From JAGMDK01 sp023128695 (lineage in GTDB: Bacteria > Planctomycetota > Phycisphaerae > UBA1845 > Fen-1342), in NCBI GenBank assembly GCA_030628805.1, contig DAOVQG010000002.1:1-53420 (forward strand): a DNA stretch of 53,420 bases. The letters run 5' to 3'. The notes beneath the pieces were generated by a model, which saw only the letters and a program-made list of their open reading frames with translations, was not told the origin of the DNA and did not search any database. How positions within the stretch are numbered: position 1 is the stretch's first letter; each line of letters starts with the position of its first letter. A program made the position numbers and the translations under genes. Positions 25,241 through 33,708 of this stretch are shown here, one piece after another.

Positions 25241-25439
25241 GAAGAGCCGCGGGCTTCAACTCGCGCGGACTGCCGCTGGTGCGAGATTCCCGCTGGTGCG
25301 AGATTCCTATCTCGCACCTCTCTGGGCAGGATTCCAATCCTGCTTCTGGTCAGCGGGAAAGGATTCCCACGGATCATCGTGCGAGAAAGGATTCTCGCAC
25401 CAGCCGGCATTCGTCAGGCACGGAGGCCTGACGCTACAT
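25241..25439. repeat. Repeat cluster: GAGCCGCGG hairpin, composite four-hairpin copy 3, TCAGGC hairpin
   Basis: 25241-25269 is GAAGAGCCGCGGGCTTCAAC plus CGCGCGG. 25274-25403 is the third copy of the composite seen at 1917 and 10746, with its opening CCGCTGGTGCGAGATTCC duplicated. 25411-25437 is CGTCAGGCACGGAGGCCTGACGCTACA, identical to the repeat that encodes RQARRPDAT elsewhere. The cluster fills the space between two genes read in the same direction (25179-25440). No gene seen. Confidence 0.8.
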
Positions 25440-25440
25440 T

Positions 25441-26805
25441 TTATTCGGTACTCTCTATCAATCCCGGGTAATACCCGCGACCGATCGCGTGCCCGAGGCC
25501 CTTGGATGTGCCCAGCCAAGCGTCATTGCCGTCGAACTCTGCCCATAGGACGTAATTATGCGGCAGACTCGGCGGCGTCTCGATCTCGGCCAGCACCTCG
25601 TGCCCCCGCTGCACGACGGCCTTGCCCTTGTGGGTCTTGTGGTCACTAGTGTACGTCACCCAGGTATCAGTGGCGAAGTCGGCCAGCACGCCGAGTCCCT
25701 TGTCGGTCGCGAACCAGGCTTCGTTGGCGCCGCGGCCCTTGACGGCATTGCAGAAATCGCTCGGCAGGCCGCAGTCGTGCGCGAAGTAGCCCCGCCAGTG
25801 CCGCCCATCGTAGCGGCAGCCCCCGAAGTAGGTCGTGACCCACAGCACCTGGTCGATATAGCTGACGCCGGTGGTGATCACGTGGACGACGCCGTCGTCG
25901 CGGTAGAGGTCGATTTCCATCTCGCCGTCGGGGTCGAGGTAATCCTTCCAGGTGCCGCGCGCGACGTTGTATTCCAGGACGCCGCTGCCCCAGATACCGA
26001 GATAGACCAGTCCGTCGGCATAGCTCACGCCGTAGTTCCAGATCTCCTCCATCGGGGCGTTTTTCTCGGTGAAGATGGACCATTCGCCGGTAACGGTATT
26101 GTAGCGGCTGGCGCCGGCGGTAGTGGCGGCCCAGATATTGTCATGCTCGACGGCGACGCCGTAGACCACGTCGTTGACCAGGCCGCTGTTGAGCTGGTGC
26201 CAGTGGTCGAAGCGTCCGCCGCTGAAGCGGGCCAGGCCGCCGCCGAAGAGTCCGAGCCAGACCTCGCCGGTTTTAGGATGGACGTCGATGGCCGCGACGA
26301 CCCGCCAGGGCAGGCCGTCCTTTTCGGTCCAGGATTTGATCTGGCGGGTTTTCTTGTTGAGGCAGGCCAGTCCGTTTTCGGTGCCGATCCAGACGTGGTC
26401 GCCGGAAACCTTGACGGCGAAGATGTGGTCGTTGGGCAGGCCGTCCTTGGTCGTGAATTGCTCCCACTCGGTGTAGATGTAGGGCATGCCCGGTGACAAT
26501 TGACGATTGACGGTTGACGATTGACGATTGGGGGATGAAGGGGGCGCTGATTGGGGTTCGGTCGTTTCTTGACGATTGACGATTGACGATTGACGATTGG
26601 GGGCCGGTTCTCGAAGCGCTGGTTCGGAGGTGTGTTGCGCGGGGGTGCAGGCAACTAAGCCGGTTAATAGCACAATGAAATGAGCGTGCGCGAGCGTGCG
26701 CCAACGAAGAGCCGCGGGCTTCAGCCCGCGCGGTTTTGCGATCGCCGAGCCGGCGCAAGATCGCGCACGATCAGATGGGCAGCGTGGCAGGGTTAGTCGG
26801 TTCAT
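25441..26805 (-). CDS. Beta-propeller lipoprotein (two-component-regulator-propeller type)
   Basis: A 454-residue lipoprotein with repeated blades like those of the ligand-sensing propellers of hybrid two-component regulators (WIGTENGLACLNKKTRQIKS, VWLGLFGGGLARFSGG, IWAATTAGASRYNTVTGEWS, AWFATDKGLGVLADF, AWLGTSKGLGHAIG). No kinase domain is attached, so it is a free, probably periplasmic or surface, binding or scaffold protein. The lipobox is LVAC (Cys about 53). Two repeat families are built into the N-terminus: a 93-bp inverted-repeat element (about residues 11-42) and heptad arrays encoding NRQSSIVNRQ-type sequence (about 70-104). It ends near the repeat cluster upstream of the binding proteins. 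Confidence 0.75.
   Translation of the reverse strand: MNRLTLPRCPSDRARSCAGSAIAKPRGLKPAALRWRTLAHAHFIVLLTGLVACTPAQHTSEPALREPAPNRQSSIVNRQETTEPQSAPPSSPNRQSSTVNRQLSPGMPYIYTEWEQFTTKDGLPNDHIFAVKVSGDHVWIGTENGLACLNKKTRQIKSWTEKDGLPWRVVAAIDVHPKTGEVWLGLFGGGLARFSGGRFDHWHQLNSGLVNDVVYGVAVEHDNIWAATTAGASRYNTVTGEWSIFTEKNAPMEEIWNYGVSYADGLVYLGIWGSGVLEYNVARGTWKDYLDPDGEMEIDLYRDDGVVHVITTGVSYIDQVLWVTTYFGGCRYDGRHWRGYFAHDCGLPSDFCNAVKGRGANEAWFATDKGLGVLADFATDTWVTYTSDHKTHKGKAVVQRGHEVLAEIETPPSLPHNYVLWAEFDGNDAWLGTSKGLGHAIGRGYYPGLIESTE
26494..26597. repeat. TGACGAT heptad arrays inside a coding region
   Basis: Five heptads at 26494-26528 (TGACAAT, TGACGAT, TGACGGT, TGACGAT, TGACGAT) and four perfect TGACGAT units at 26570-26597, each array ending in TGGGG. 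On the minus strand they encode the linker NRQSSTVNRQ / NRQSSIVNRQ of the propeller lipoprotein. Confidence 0.85.
26681..26773. mobile_element. 93-bp inverted-repeat element inserted in a signal-peptide coding region
   Basis: Terminal inverted repeats of 22 bp differ at three positions (left TGAGCGTGCGCGAGCG..., right inverted TGATCGTGCGCGATCT...). They enclose the GAGCCGCGGGCTTCAGCCCG hairpin. The length is exactly 31 codons, and the element separates the MNRLTLPRCP n-region of the propeller lipoprotein from its FIVLLTGLVAC hydrophobic core. A half-copy lies at 1834-1887. No target duplication is obvious. Confidence 0.75.
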
Positions 26806-26827
26806 CTGATCGCCTCCCGGCGAACTT

Positions 26828-26979
26828 CGGCCGGCACGGGGCCCGGCCGCTACATCTAGAAACTAGAAACTGGAAACTAGACCTTATCACCTTGTCACGT
26901 TCCCACGTTCCCACGTTCCCACATTCCCACGTTCCCACATTCCCACGTTCCCACGGCCGGTACGGAGCCCGGCCGCTAC
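26828..26979. repeat. CGGCCGG hairpins flanking heptad and octad arrays
   Basis: CGGCCGGCACGGGGCCCGGC plus CGCTACA (26828-26853), then CTAGAAA-type heptads (26856-26881), then seven 8-bp units (GTTCCCAC x3, ATTCCCAC, GTTCCCAC, ATTCCCAC, GTTCCCAC; 26899-26954), then CGGCCGGTACGGAGCCCGGC plus CGCTACG (26954-26979). This is the whole gap between the propeller gene and the decaheme gene. Confidence 0.85.
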
Positions 26980-26988
26980 GAGGGGCCG

Positions 26989-29913
26989 TCACAACGTCTT
27001 GAGATACTCAACCAGATCATTCAACTGATCCTTGGTCATGTCGTTGCTCACGCCGTGCTGGTCGTATGGATTATAGTCGGTCCAAATCTGCTCCAGCGTC
27101 TCGGCGATGCCGTTGTGCAGGTACGGGGCCGAGTCGTAAATGTTGTTCAGGTGCGGCACGTCGAACTCGAACTCGCGGTCGAGCCACATCCCCGTGCCGA
27201 TGTCCCGCACCGTGCGGTCGGTGAAGTACGGCGGACAATGACACGTACTACAGCGGTTGTCGAGCGGGATGATCCGCCCATCGTTGGTCATCGTCCGTTC
27301 GTAAACCAGCTTGCCACGCCGCTGGGCGGGGGTCAGCGTGCCGCCGACCGGCCGATAGCGATTCGGCGGACGCGGGATCGTACAGATGTAGTTGTCCAAG
27401 GCGGACAGCTCCTCCGGCGTAAACGGATCGATCCGGGTGAAAAAGACCGCCAAGCGCGGGCCGCACTGTCGTTGGAGGCTCGGGTTGGTGCCCTCCCACT
27501 TGAACGGGGCGGTATCGAGAATCCCCCGCAGCGTGCGGTTATCCACCGGGCTGAGGCCGATGCCGTCCGGCTCGATGTCGTACGTCAGACCGTCGATGTG
27601 GCCGTCGGGGTGACACGAATGGCACGAGAATTGGCGACGAAACGTGATGTCGGCACTGTGGAAGAGCCGCTCCCCGTAGCGGATCTTGGTGATCTCCCGC
27701 GGGCCGCCGAGGTCGATCCGGCCGACGGCGTCAAGCCTGGCCATGTCGATCACGGTCAGGGAGTCGTCCAGGGCATTAGTGACAAACGCGGTCTGTCCAT
27801 CGTGAGAGAACAAAACGCCCCGCGGACTGCTCTTGGTCGGGATATGCTTGATGACGAACTCCGTCGGCTTGCCCAAGTGGTTGGGGAAGACGTGCTCGCG
27901 TTCGTAGTCCGAGGCCTCTTTCAACATCGTGATCAGCTTGTCGATATCGACCACCGCCACGCGGTCCGAGCCGCAACTGGTCACGAAGGCGTATTTGCCG
28001 TCCGGGCTGATCGCCACGTCGGCGGCGTCGGGAAAGCACATGTGCGGCTCGTCGAGCAGGACCTGGTCCACGCGGCCGTCACGCCAAACGATGCCCATCC
28101 CGTTCGTAATGGTCCAGCCCTGCATCAAGCGGGTCATCGGGACCAGGTTCTTCGTGCGGTTCAACGTGATCAGGGCGAACTCGCCGCTGGGGTGCCAGGC
28201 GATGCCCTGCATGAGATTCACAGCCGGGACTTCGATGCGGCGCTCGACCACGGCCTGCTCGGTATCGATGATTGTGACCTCCGAGAGCGAGGGCTGCCGG
28301 AACTTGACGAAACGCGAGAGGGTATTGGTGGCGGCGATCAGCTTGCCGTCCGGGCTCAGAGCCAGCGACCAGGGACCGCGGCTGGCGGACAGGCGCTTTT
28401 CCTCTCGGAGAGTATCGGTATCCAGCACGGAAATGCTGTCCGCCGAGGTGTTGAGAATGTAGATGTACCGGCCTTCTTGGTCGGTCAGCACGCCGTGGGG
28501 CTCGTCGCCGACGGGGATCGTTTTCAGGACGCGGCGAGTGTGGGTGTCAATGACGGCCAAGGTGTCATCCAGGCGGTGCGTGACGTAGACACGGGAGCCG
28601 TCTGGGCTGAAGGTCACGTCGGTCGGCTGGCCGCCGGTCTCGATCTCGGCCGCGACCTGGCGGGTCGCCACGTCCACCACGATCACCGTGTCCGAAGCTT
28701 CGCAGGCGACGTACAGCTCCCGGCCGTCGGGCGACAGGGCCAGATTGAGCGGCGTCTTGTAGCGCGGACCAAGAACCTGCCGCTCGTGCTTCGGCGGCTG
28801 CGTGGAATGGGCGATTTTCTTCAAGGACGCTTCATAATCGAACTTGCGCCCATGGGCGTTATCGTGACAGGTCCGACACGTCTCCGCAGTCACGGGTTTC
28901 AAACCGGCCTGCCGGGCGGCCCGCGGATCACGCATTACGGCTTCGGCGGCGTACTCGCTGCCTGGCCCGTGACAGCTTTCGCACTGGACGCCCTCGGTCA
29001 TATCCACCCCGGCGAAAGTATGCCGATCCTTGCTTACGGACATACCGGTCGTGTGACAGCGCAGGCACTGGGGGGCTTTTTGCGGATCGCCCTTGACGCC
29101 CGCCTTGGTCACCATTTCATAGCCGAAAGGCGTGCCCAGCACGGCGTATGCCCGGGCGTGCTTGCCGAGCCGCCACTTGCTGAACTGGTAGTTCATCATC
29201 ATGCCCTGGTGGCACTTGGCACATGCCATGACGCCGATGTAGTGGGGCTTGCCGCCGGTGACGACTTCAGCGTCCGTGGGGCGGATCGGCGACGTCTCGA
29301 TTCGGTCCGGCTTGGCGTGCGCGATGGCTTTCATCCCCGCTTTCACGTCGAATACCGGCGAGCCGAGGATAGCGACGTGCGAACCCTTGACGTTGTGACA
29401 GATCATGCAGGTCCGCTCGTCGGGCATTTTCATGCCGGCCATCATGGCCTGCTCGGGGTTCATCATGACGGCGGGCGCCATGTATTCACTCCCGGCGCCG
29501 TGGCATTTCTCGCACTGCACGCCGTCCTCCAGACGGAAAGCGTCCTCCTTCTCCCAGGCTTCCGACTCGGCGGCCGTGGCATGACAACCCAAACACACGG
29601 CGGCCTCATGCGGTTCCTCGGTGATCCCGCTCAGCTCTGTGATCTTCTTCGACTCGGGGCTCCACAGGACGGCGTAGGCCTTCGCGTGCTCCGATGCCCG
29701 CCAGAGACTGAACTGGTGGCCGGCGGCACAGCCCGCGTGGCATTTAGTACAAGCCTGGACGCCGACATAAATCGGATGCCGATCCGAGACACCCTGGTCG
29801 GCGGCGTTGGCCCAACCGATCACGGCCAGCACCGCGAGTAGCAGACTTGTAGCGTCAGGCCTCCGTGCCTGACGAAATACGCGCCGTTTCGCGATGTGTT
29901 GTTTCCCTGACAT
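26989..29913 (-). CDS. Decaheme c-type cytochrome with YVTN beta-propeller and diheme peroxidase-like C-terminus
   Basis: A 974-residue exported cytochrome with ten CxxCH heme-binding motifs. The first eight form two similar tetraheme modules like cytochrome c554: CTKCH 55, CLGCH 107, CEKCH 134, CMICH 169, and CAKCH 231, CLRCH 283, CESCH 311, CRTCH 346. A YVTN-type beta-propeller follows (about 387-745; LALSPDGRELYVACEASDTV). The C-terminal part has CHSCH near 763 and CSTCH near 887 in a context like diheme cytochrome c peroxidases/MauG. It probably passes electrons in the periplasm or at the surface. A 27-bp repeat encodes RQARRPDAT between the n-region and core of the signal peptide. The start overlaps the UnbV gene stop (TAATG). 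Confidence 0.9.
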   Translation of the reverse strand: MSGKQHIAKRRVFRQARRPDATSLLLAVLAVIGWANAADQGVSDRHPIYVGVQACTKCHAGCAAGHQFSLWRASEHAKAYAVLWSPESKKITELSGITEEPHEAAVCLGCHATAAESEAWEKEDAFRLEDGVQCEKCHGAGSEYMAPAVMMNPEQAMMAGMKMPDERTCMICHNVKGSHVAILGSPVFDVKAGMKAIAHAKPDRIETSPIRPTDAEVVTGGKPHYIGVMACAKCHQGMMMNYQFSKWRLGKHARAYAVLGTPFGYEMVTKAGVKGDPQKAPQCLRCHTTGMSVSKDRHTFAGVDMTEGVQCESCHGPGSEYAAEAVMRDPRAARQAGLKPVTAETCRTCHDNAHGRKFDYEASLKKIAHSTQPPKHERQVLGPRYKTPLNLALSPDGRELYVACEASDTVIVVDVATRQVAAEIETGGQPTDVTFSPDGSRVYVTHRLDDTLAVIDTHTRRVLKTIPVGDEPHGVLTDQEGRYIYILNTSADSISVLDTDTLREEKRLSASRGPWSLALSPDGKLIAATNTLSRFVKFRQPSLSEVTIIDTEQAVVERRIEVPAVNLMQGIAWHPSGEFALITLNRTKNLVPMTRLMQGWTITNGMGIVWRDGRVDQVLLDEPHMCFPDAADVAISPDGKYAFVTSCGSDRVAVVDIDKLITMLKEASDYEREHVFPNHLGKPTEFVIKHIPTKSSPRGVLFSHDGQTAFVTNALDDSLTVIDMARLDAVGRIDLGGPREITKIRYGERLFHSADITFRRQFSCHSCHPDGHIDGLTYDIEPDGIGLSPVDNRTLRGILDTAPFKWEGTNPSLQRQCGPRLAVFFTRIDPFTPEELSALDNYICTIPRPPNRYRPVGGTLTPAQRRGKLVYERTMTNDGRIIPLDNRCSTCHCPPYFTDRTVRDIGTGMWLDREFEFDVPHLNNIYDSAPYLHNGIAETLEQIWTDYNPYDQHGVSNDMTKDQLNDLVEYLKTL
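29848..29874. repeat. 27-bp TGTAGCGTCAGGC-CTCCGT repeat in the decaheme signal peptide
   Basis: The hairpin GTCAGGC-CTCCGT-GCCTGAC with the family flank TGTAGC. It is exactly nine codons in the minus-strand frame (RQARRPDAT), placed between MSGKQHIAKRRVF and the hydrophobic core SLLLAVLAVIGWANA. Confidence 0.85.
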
Positions 29914-31541
29914 TAATTTGTGTCCTGGATGACGTTGAGAATCTGATTGGCCTTGACGTTATCGAGAGTTGTGGTCTTTCCGTCGGGCCAGCGGATTTGG
30001 ACTCGATCGACCTTGGTGGCAGCGGCCAAGCCGAAATGCGCCCGCGGGTCGCTCTGCGAGAGGTAGCCGGTGACCGCGGCGACTTCGTGCACCATCTTCA
30101 ACTCGCCGACGGTGACTGTAACCCGCGTTCCGATCGCCGGGACCTTGGTGCCGGCCCGTAGCGGGGCCACGGTCAGCCAGTTGTTGCTGTTCCCGCCGTC
30201 GTTGCGGAGCAGCTTGGCCGGGCCGTTGAGATTCATGACCAGGATGTCGATGTCACCGTCGTTGTCGTAGTCGGCGAAAGCGGCCCCGCGGCCGACGTAT
30301 TTCTCTCGGAAATATGGACCGGACTGATCCGCCACGTCGATGAACCTGCCATTGTGGCCGTTGCGTAGCAGGACGTCTTCCTCGGTGTACTCGTGGTGGG
30401 GGTTGCCGTTGGCGACGAAGACGTCGAGGTAGCCGTCGTTGTCGTAGTCGAGCAGCCCGCCGCCCCAGCCGGTGTACTGCCCGCAGACGACGGCCAGATT
30501 GCTCGGGGCGGTTACGTCGGCGAAGAACTTGCCTTTGTTAATCAACAGGCAGCCGTAGGCCATATCGGGGATGTACACGTCGAGCAGGCCGTTGCGGTCC
30601 ACGTCGCCGATGACCGGCCCCATCGAGGAGGCCCCCTGCCCGCCCTCGCCGAAGGAGAGCCCCCACAACAGGGCCTGATCCGTGAAATTACCCTTGCCGT
30701 CGCTCAGGAAGTAGCAATTGGGCGAAGCGTCGTTGGTTACATAGAGGTCGATGTGGCCGTCGTTGTTGAGGTCCGTCGCGACGGCGCTCATGGCCCGGCC
30801 GTCGGGGAAGTGCAAACCCGTCTCCTTGGTGACGTCGCTGTACGTACCGTCACCGTTGTTGCGGTAGAGCCGGTCCGGCTGGGCTTTATAACTCAAGGGA
30901 CCGGGATAGCCGGCGGCGGGATAGAAGTCGCGAAACTTACCCGCGTCGTACTCCAGGTAGTTGGCCACATAGACATCGAGGTCGCCGTCGTTATCGTAGT
31001 CGAGCCAGGGGGACGAAAGACTCCAGAATGGATCGTTCAGGCCCGACTTGGCGGACAAGTCGGTGAACGTGCCGTCGCCGTTGTTGCGGTATAGCACGTT
31101 GGGGCCGTAGTTCAGGACGTACAGGTCGAGGTCGCCGTCATTGTCGTAGTCCGCGGCCGAGGCCCCCATGCCGAAGCCCTGATCGCCGACGCCGGCCTTT
31201 TCGGTGACATCGGTGAAGGTGCCGTCGCAGTTGTTATGGTAGAGGGCGTTGGCGAGTTTGCCGCGTAGGTCGCGGCCGAGGTTGTCGTTCACTTCCCGGA
31301 GCCAGCAGCCGTTGAGGAAGTAGATGTCCAGGTAGCCGTCGTTGTCGTAATCGAAGAAGGCGCAGCCCGGACCGGTACCCTCGACGATGTTGCTGAGATG
31401 GTGGTCGCCGTAGCTGTGCTTGAAGTTGATGCCGGCCTGCTCGGTGGCGTCCGCGAATGTAGGCAAGGCTGGTTCGTCGGCCGTGGCGAACGAGAAAGAG
31501 AGCAGAATGGAGAACAATATAACCACGCCGATCCGCGTCAT
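29913..31541 (-). CDS. FG-GAP/VCBS repeat protein with ASPIC/UnbV domain (CRTAC1-like)
   Basis: A 542-residue exported protein. The signal peptide MTRIGVVILFSILLSFSF is followed by a beta-propeller made of FG-GAP/VCBS repeats with Ca2+-binding loops of the form DYDNDGDLD (at least seven). The ASPIC/UnbV domain is at about 450-542 (VGELKMVHEVAAVTGYLSQ, VDRVQIRWPDGKTTTLDNVK). The ATG at 31541 overlaps the preceding stop by ATGA; its own stop overlaps the decaheme start by TAATG. Such proteins are common in Planctomycetota and Acidobacteriota; their role is unknown, possibly adhesion or scaffold. Coupling suggests a complex with both neighbours. Confidence 0.88.
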   Translation of the reverse strand: MTRIGVVILFSILLSFSFATADEPALPTFADATEQAGINFKHSYGDHHLSNIVEGTGPGCAFFDYDNDGYLDIYFLNGCWLREVNDNLGRDLRGKLANALYHNNCDGTFTDVTEKAGVGDQGFGMGASAADYDNDGDLDLYVLNYGPNVLYRNNGDGTFTDLSAKSGLNDPFWSLSSPWLDYDNDGDLDVYVANYLEYDAGKFRDFYPAAGYPGPLSYKAQPDRLYRNNGDGTYSDVTKETGLHFPDGRAMSAVATDLNNDGHIDLYVTNDASPNCYFLSDGKGNFTDQALLWGLSFGEGGQGASSMGPVIGDVDRNGLLDVYIPDMAYGCLLINKGKFFADVTAPSNLAVVCGQYTGWGGGLLDYDNDGYLDVFVANGNPHHEYTEEDVLLRNGHNGRFIDVADQSGPYFREKYVGRGAAFADYDNDGDIDILVMNLNGPAKLLRNDGGNSNNWLTVAPLRAGTKVPAIGTRVTVTVGELKMVHEVAAVTGYLSQSDPRAHFGLAAATKVDRVQIRWPDGKTTTLDNVKANQILNVIQDTN

Positions 31542-33622
31542 TTCACACCCTCGCTTGAATTGTCCTTTTCCGCGATGGCGGAGAACCCATCCAAGCCCGG
31601 AATGCCGTCCCAAGGCGCGCCCAGATCGATCCATTCGATAAACACGAGCTTCTCCTCGGCGGTTAGCGGCTCAAACCCCGCCGGCGGACAAACGGGAAAT
31701 GTCTGGTCCACGTTGTAGTCGGGATCCCAGGGCCGCGACGTATTTCGTCCGTACAGTCGCCAGATCAAGGGACTGGTCCGGGCCTGACCGGGGTGGACAT
31801 ACTTGCCCAGGAGCGGCTTGCCGATCGGCGTCGCCTGATTAGTGCGGGCTAAGAGACTGTGATAGGCCCGGTTGAAATGATCCGTCCGTTCGGCTCGCAG
31901 ATCCAAACTCGCTTCACCTCCCGTATGACACGCCGTGCACTTCGCGGCGATGATCGGCATCAGGTCGCGGCGGAAATCGACTGTCCGCCGTTTCTCGGCC
32001 AGCAGGGTCAGCTTCATTGAGGGGCGCTGCACCGCCTGGACGAAGCGATTCTCCGGCGTCAGTTCCGGGTCCTCGTGACAGCCGATACAGCCGCGCGGCT
32101 CGCGATGTTTAACCCAGATCCAGCCGCAGGCGCGCAGGGCCATGCCGTTCTCGTCCAACGTCTGGAGCTGCACGGGCACGTCGGCCGGCAGCTCGATGTT
32201 GAATGAGCCGTCTTCCTCCACGGGCACCACGCCGAGCAGGCGTTTCTGGACAAGCGGTGCGATGCCGTGCCGTGATGTGCCTGGCCCGCTGATGCCACTT
32301 GCTGTGCCGGGCGGCAAATACGCTGCTCGATTGTCCGCCGCCACCGGCACGCCCTCGATGACCCGCAATCGCCGGATCATGCCGGGTTTCATATGCGGCT
32401 GTGCAGCCGGCCCTGTAGCGCCCGGGCTCTGTCCCGGACGAACTGTAGCGTCAGGGCTCCGTGCCTGACGAATCAAGTACGCATTGAGGCAATAGAACCT
32501 GCCGGTCGGATACTTCTCATTCACCACGCTCGAACGGCCGTCGGGCCGCGGGCGGGCGACCAGCGCACGGGCATGCACGTCGTGATAGTTCGGATCGTTG
32601 AAGACCAACTCCGCTTTTCCGCTCCGCGGGTCCAAACGATAGATCCCATGCGTGGCACTGCCGTCAGTCGGCCGGCAGGACACCAGTACTGCACCATCCC
32701 GCAACGGCGATGGCGAATGGTAGCGATACTGCTTGTCTGTCGTGATCTGGTGATGAGAATAGAAATGCCGCCGGAGCGTCACCGACGCGAGTTGCCCCGC
32801 GCCGTCCCAATCGACTCGGTCGGCCTCGACGAACACGACCAAGCCGTCGGTCGTCTGGCACGGCATGTGTTTGACGCGTTGTCCCTGGCCGCCGCAGTAC
32901 AGGGCGTAGTCCGCGCCGTCGGTGTTCACGCCGAACAGCGACACGCGGCCGTCGAACCCACGCCGCAAATCCATACGCTGCCAACTGGCCAGCAGCACGC
33001 GCCCGTCGTCCATCAGGAAGGGGGCCAAGTCGTCGCTGAGATTCATGGTCAGTCGGCGGACGCCACTGCCGTCGAGCTTGCAACTATACAGGCTTGTCGC
33101 CGGCCCACAGCCATACTCGTTCATCTCCCCGGCGGCGTCGCTGACAAACATGATCTGATACCACGGTTCAGTCGAAACGATGGTGTACAGCGTGGCTTGA
33201 TACGCCGGACTGCGGCAGTTGCCGACATTATTGGTGACCTGTCGCACATCGGAGCCGTCGGCCCGCATCTCCCAGATGTTCCACGTGTCTTGCGGCTGCT
33301 TCTTGGCGGCGAACAGGAGGCGCTCGCCATCGAAAGATACGTCGGCCCCGCAGGCACTATCGAAGTCCTGGGTAAGCACGCGCGGCCGGCCGCCGGGGTC
33401 GAGCCGCACGATTCGGCCGCCCTCGCCGTAGTCCTGTCGCAGGGTTCCGCCGCAACGTCCGGGCCGCTGCTCCAATTCCGGTCGAATGGGGAGTTGGGTG
33501 AAGATGATGGGCGTATCAAGCGTGTTTCCGGGGTCGGCTCTACCCGCTTGAGCTTGTCCGCCGAGCAAGACTATGACAACCGTGATTCCGATCAGCCGCT
33601 GCTCTTCTCGCCTCCCTATCAT
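31538..33622 (-). CDS. HZS-alpha-like diheme protein with TolB-type propeller
   Basis: A 694-residue exported protein. A signal peptide (about 1-27, ending GGQAQA) leads to a TolB/WD40-like propeller (about 60-370; VSFDGERLLFAAKKQPQDTW, WNIWEMRADGSDVRQVTNN). Next comes a segment like the hydrazine synthase alpha middle domain (VEEDGSFNIELPADVPVQLQ), ending in CIGCHE near 510. A second heme motif CTACH lies near 560 in a cytochrome-like C-terminus. HZS-alpha-like proteins are widespread in Planctomycetota without anammox, so no hydrazine chemistry is implied. About residues 384-409 are repeat-encoded (RQARSPDATVRPGQSPGAT). First gene of the three-gene coupled operon. Confidence 0.8.
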   Translation of the reverse strand: MIGRREEQRLIGITVVIVLLGGQAQAGRADPGNTLDTPIIFTQLPIRPELEQRPGRCGGTLRQDYGEGGRIVRLDPGGRPRVLTQDFDSACGADVSFDGERLLFAAKKQPQDTWNIWEMRADGSDVRQVTNNVGNCRSPAYQATLYTIVSTEPWYQIMFVSDAAGEMNEYGCGPATSLYSCKLDGSGVRRLTMNLSDDLAPFLMDDGRVLLASWQRMDLRRGFDGRVSLFGVNTDGADYALYCGGQGQRVKHMPCQTTDGLVVFVEADRVDWDGAGQLASVTLRRHFYSHHQITTDKQYRYHSPSPLRDGAVLVSCRPTDGSATHGIYRLDPRSGKAELVFNDPNYHDVHARALVARPRPDGRSSVVNEKYPTGRFYCLNAYLIRQARSPDATVRPGQSPGATGPAAQPHMKPGMIRRLRVIEGVPVAADNRAAYLPPGTASGISGPGTSRHGIAPLVQKRLLGVVPVEEDGSFNIELPADVPVQLQTLDENGMALRACGWIWVKHREPRGCIGCHEDPELTPENRFVQAVQRPSMKLTLLAEKRRTVDFRRDLMPIIAAKCTACHTGGEASLDLRAERTDHFNRAYHSLLARTNQATPIGKPLLGKYVHPGQARTSPLIWRLYGRNTSRPWDPDYNVDQTFPVCPPAGFEPLTAEEKLVFIEWIDLGAPWDGIPGLDGFSAIAEKDNSSEGVK
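32415..32471. repeat. Two tandem TGTAGCG repeats inside a coding region
   Basis: TGTAGCGCCCGGGCTCTGTC... (32415-32444) and TGTAGCGTCAGGGCTCCGTG... (32445-32471), together 57 bp or 19 codons, in frame within the HZS-alpha-like gene. The second unit encodes RQARSPDAT. Confidence 0.8.
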
Positions 33623-33708
33623 GGCGATATTCCCTTCACAGCCCCATCACATCGGCACACACGGCGGCCAGTGCTCCGTTACGCCTCGGTGGATGGATAA
33701 TCGTTGCT

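Noticed and set aside
25179..25337. N-terminal extension of the second binding protein
   Set aside because: Repeat-derived; a strong GGAGGTGA sits in front of the ATG at 25178.
27055..29841. A 928-codon open frame on the plus strand opposite the decaheme cytochrome gene
   Set aside because: High-GC antisense shadow; the minus strand has ten CxxCH motifs, a signal peptide and overlaps with neighbours.
31538..33622. Evidence of anammox from a hydrazine-synthase-alpha-like protein
   Set aside because: Only the alpha-like fold is seen, without beta/gamma subunits or hydrazine dehydrogenase; such proteins are common in non-anammox Planctomycetota.
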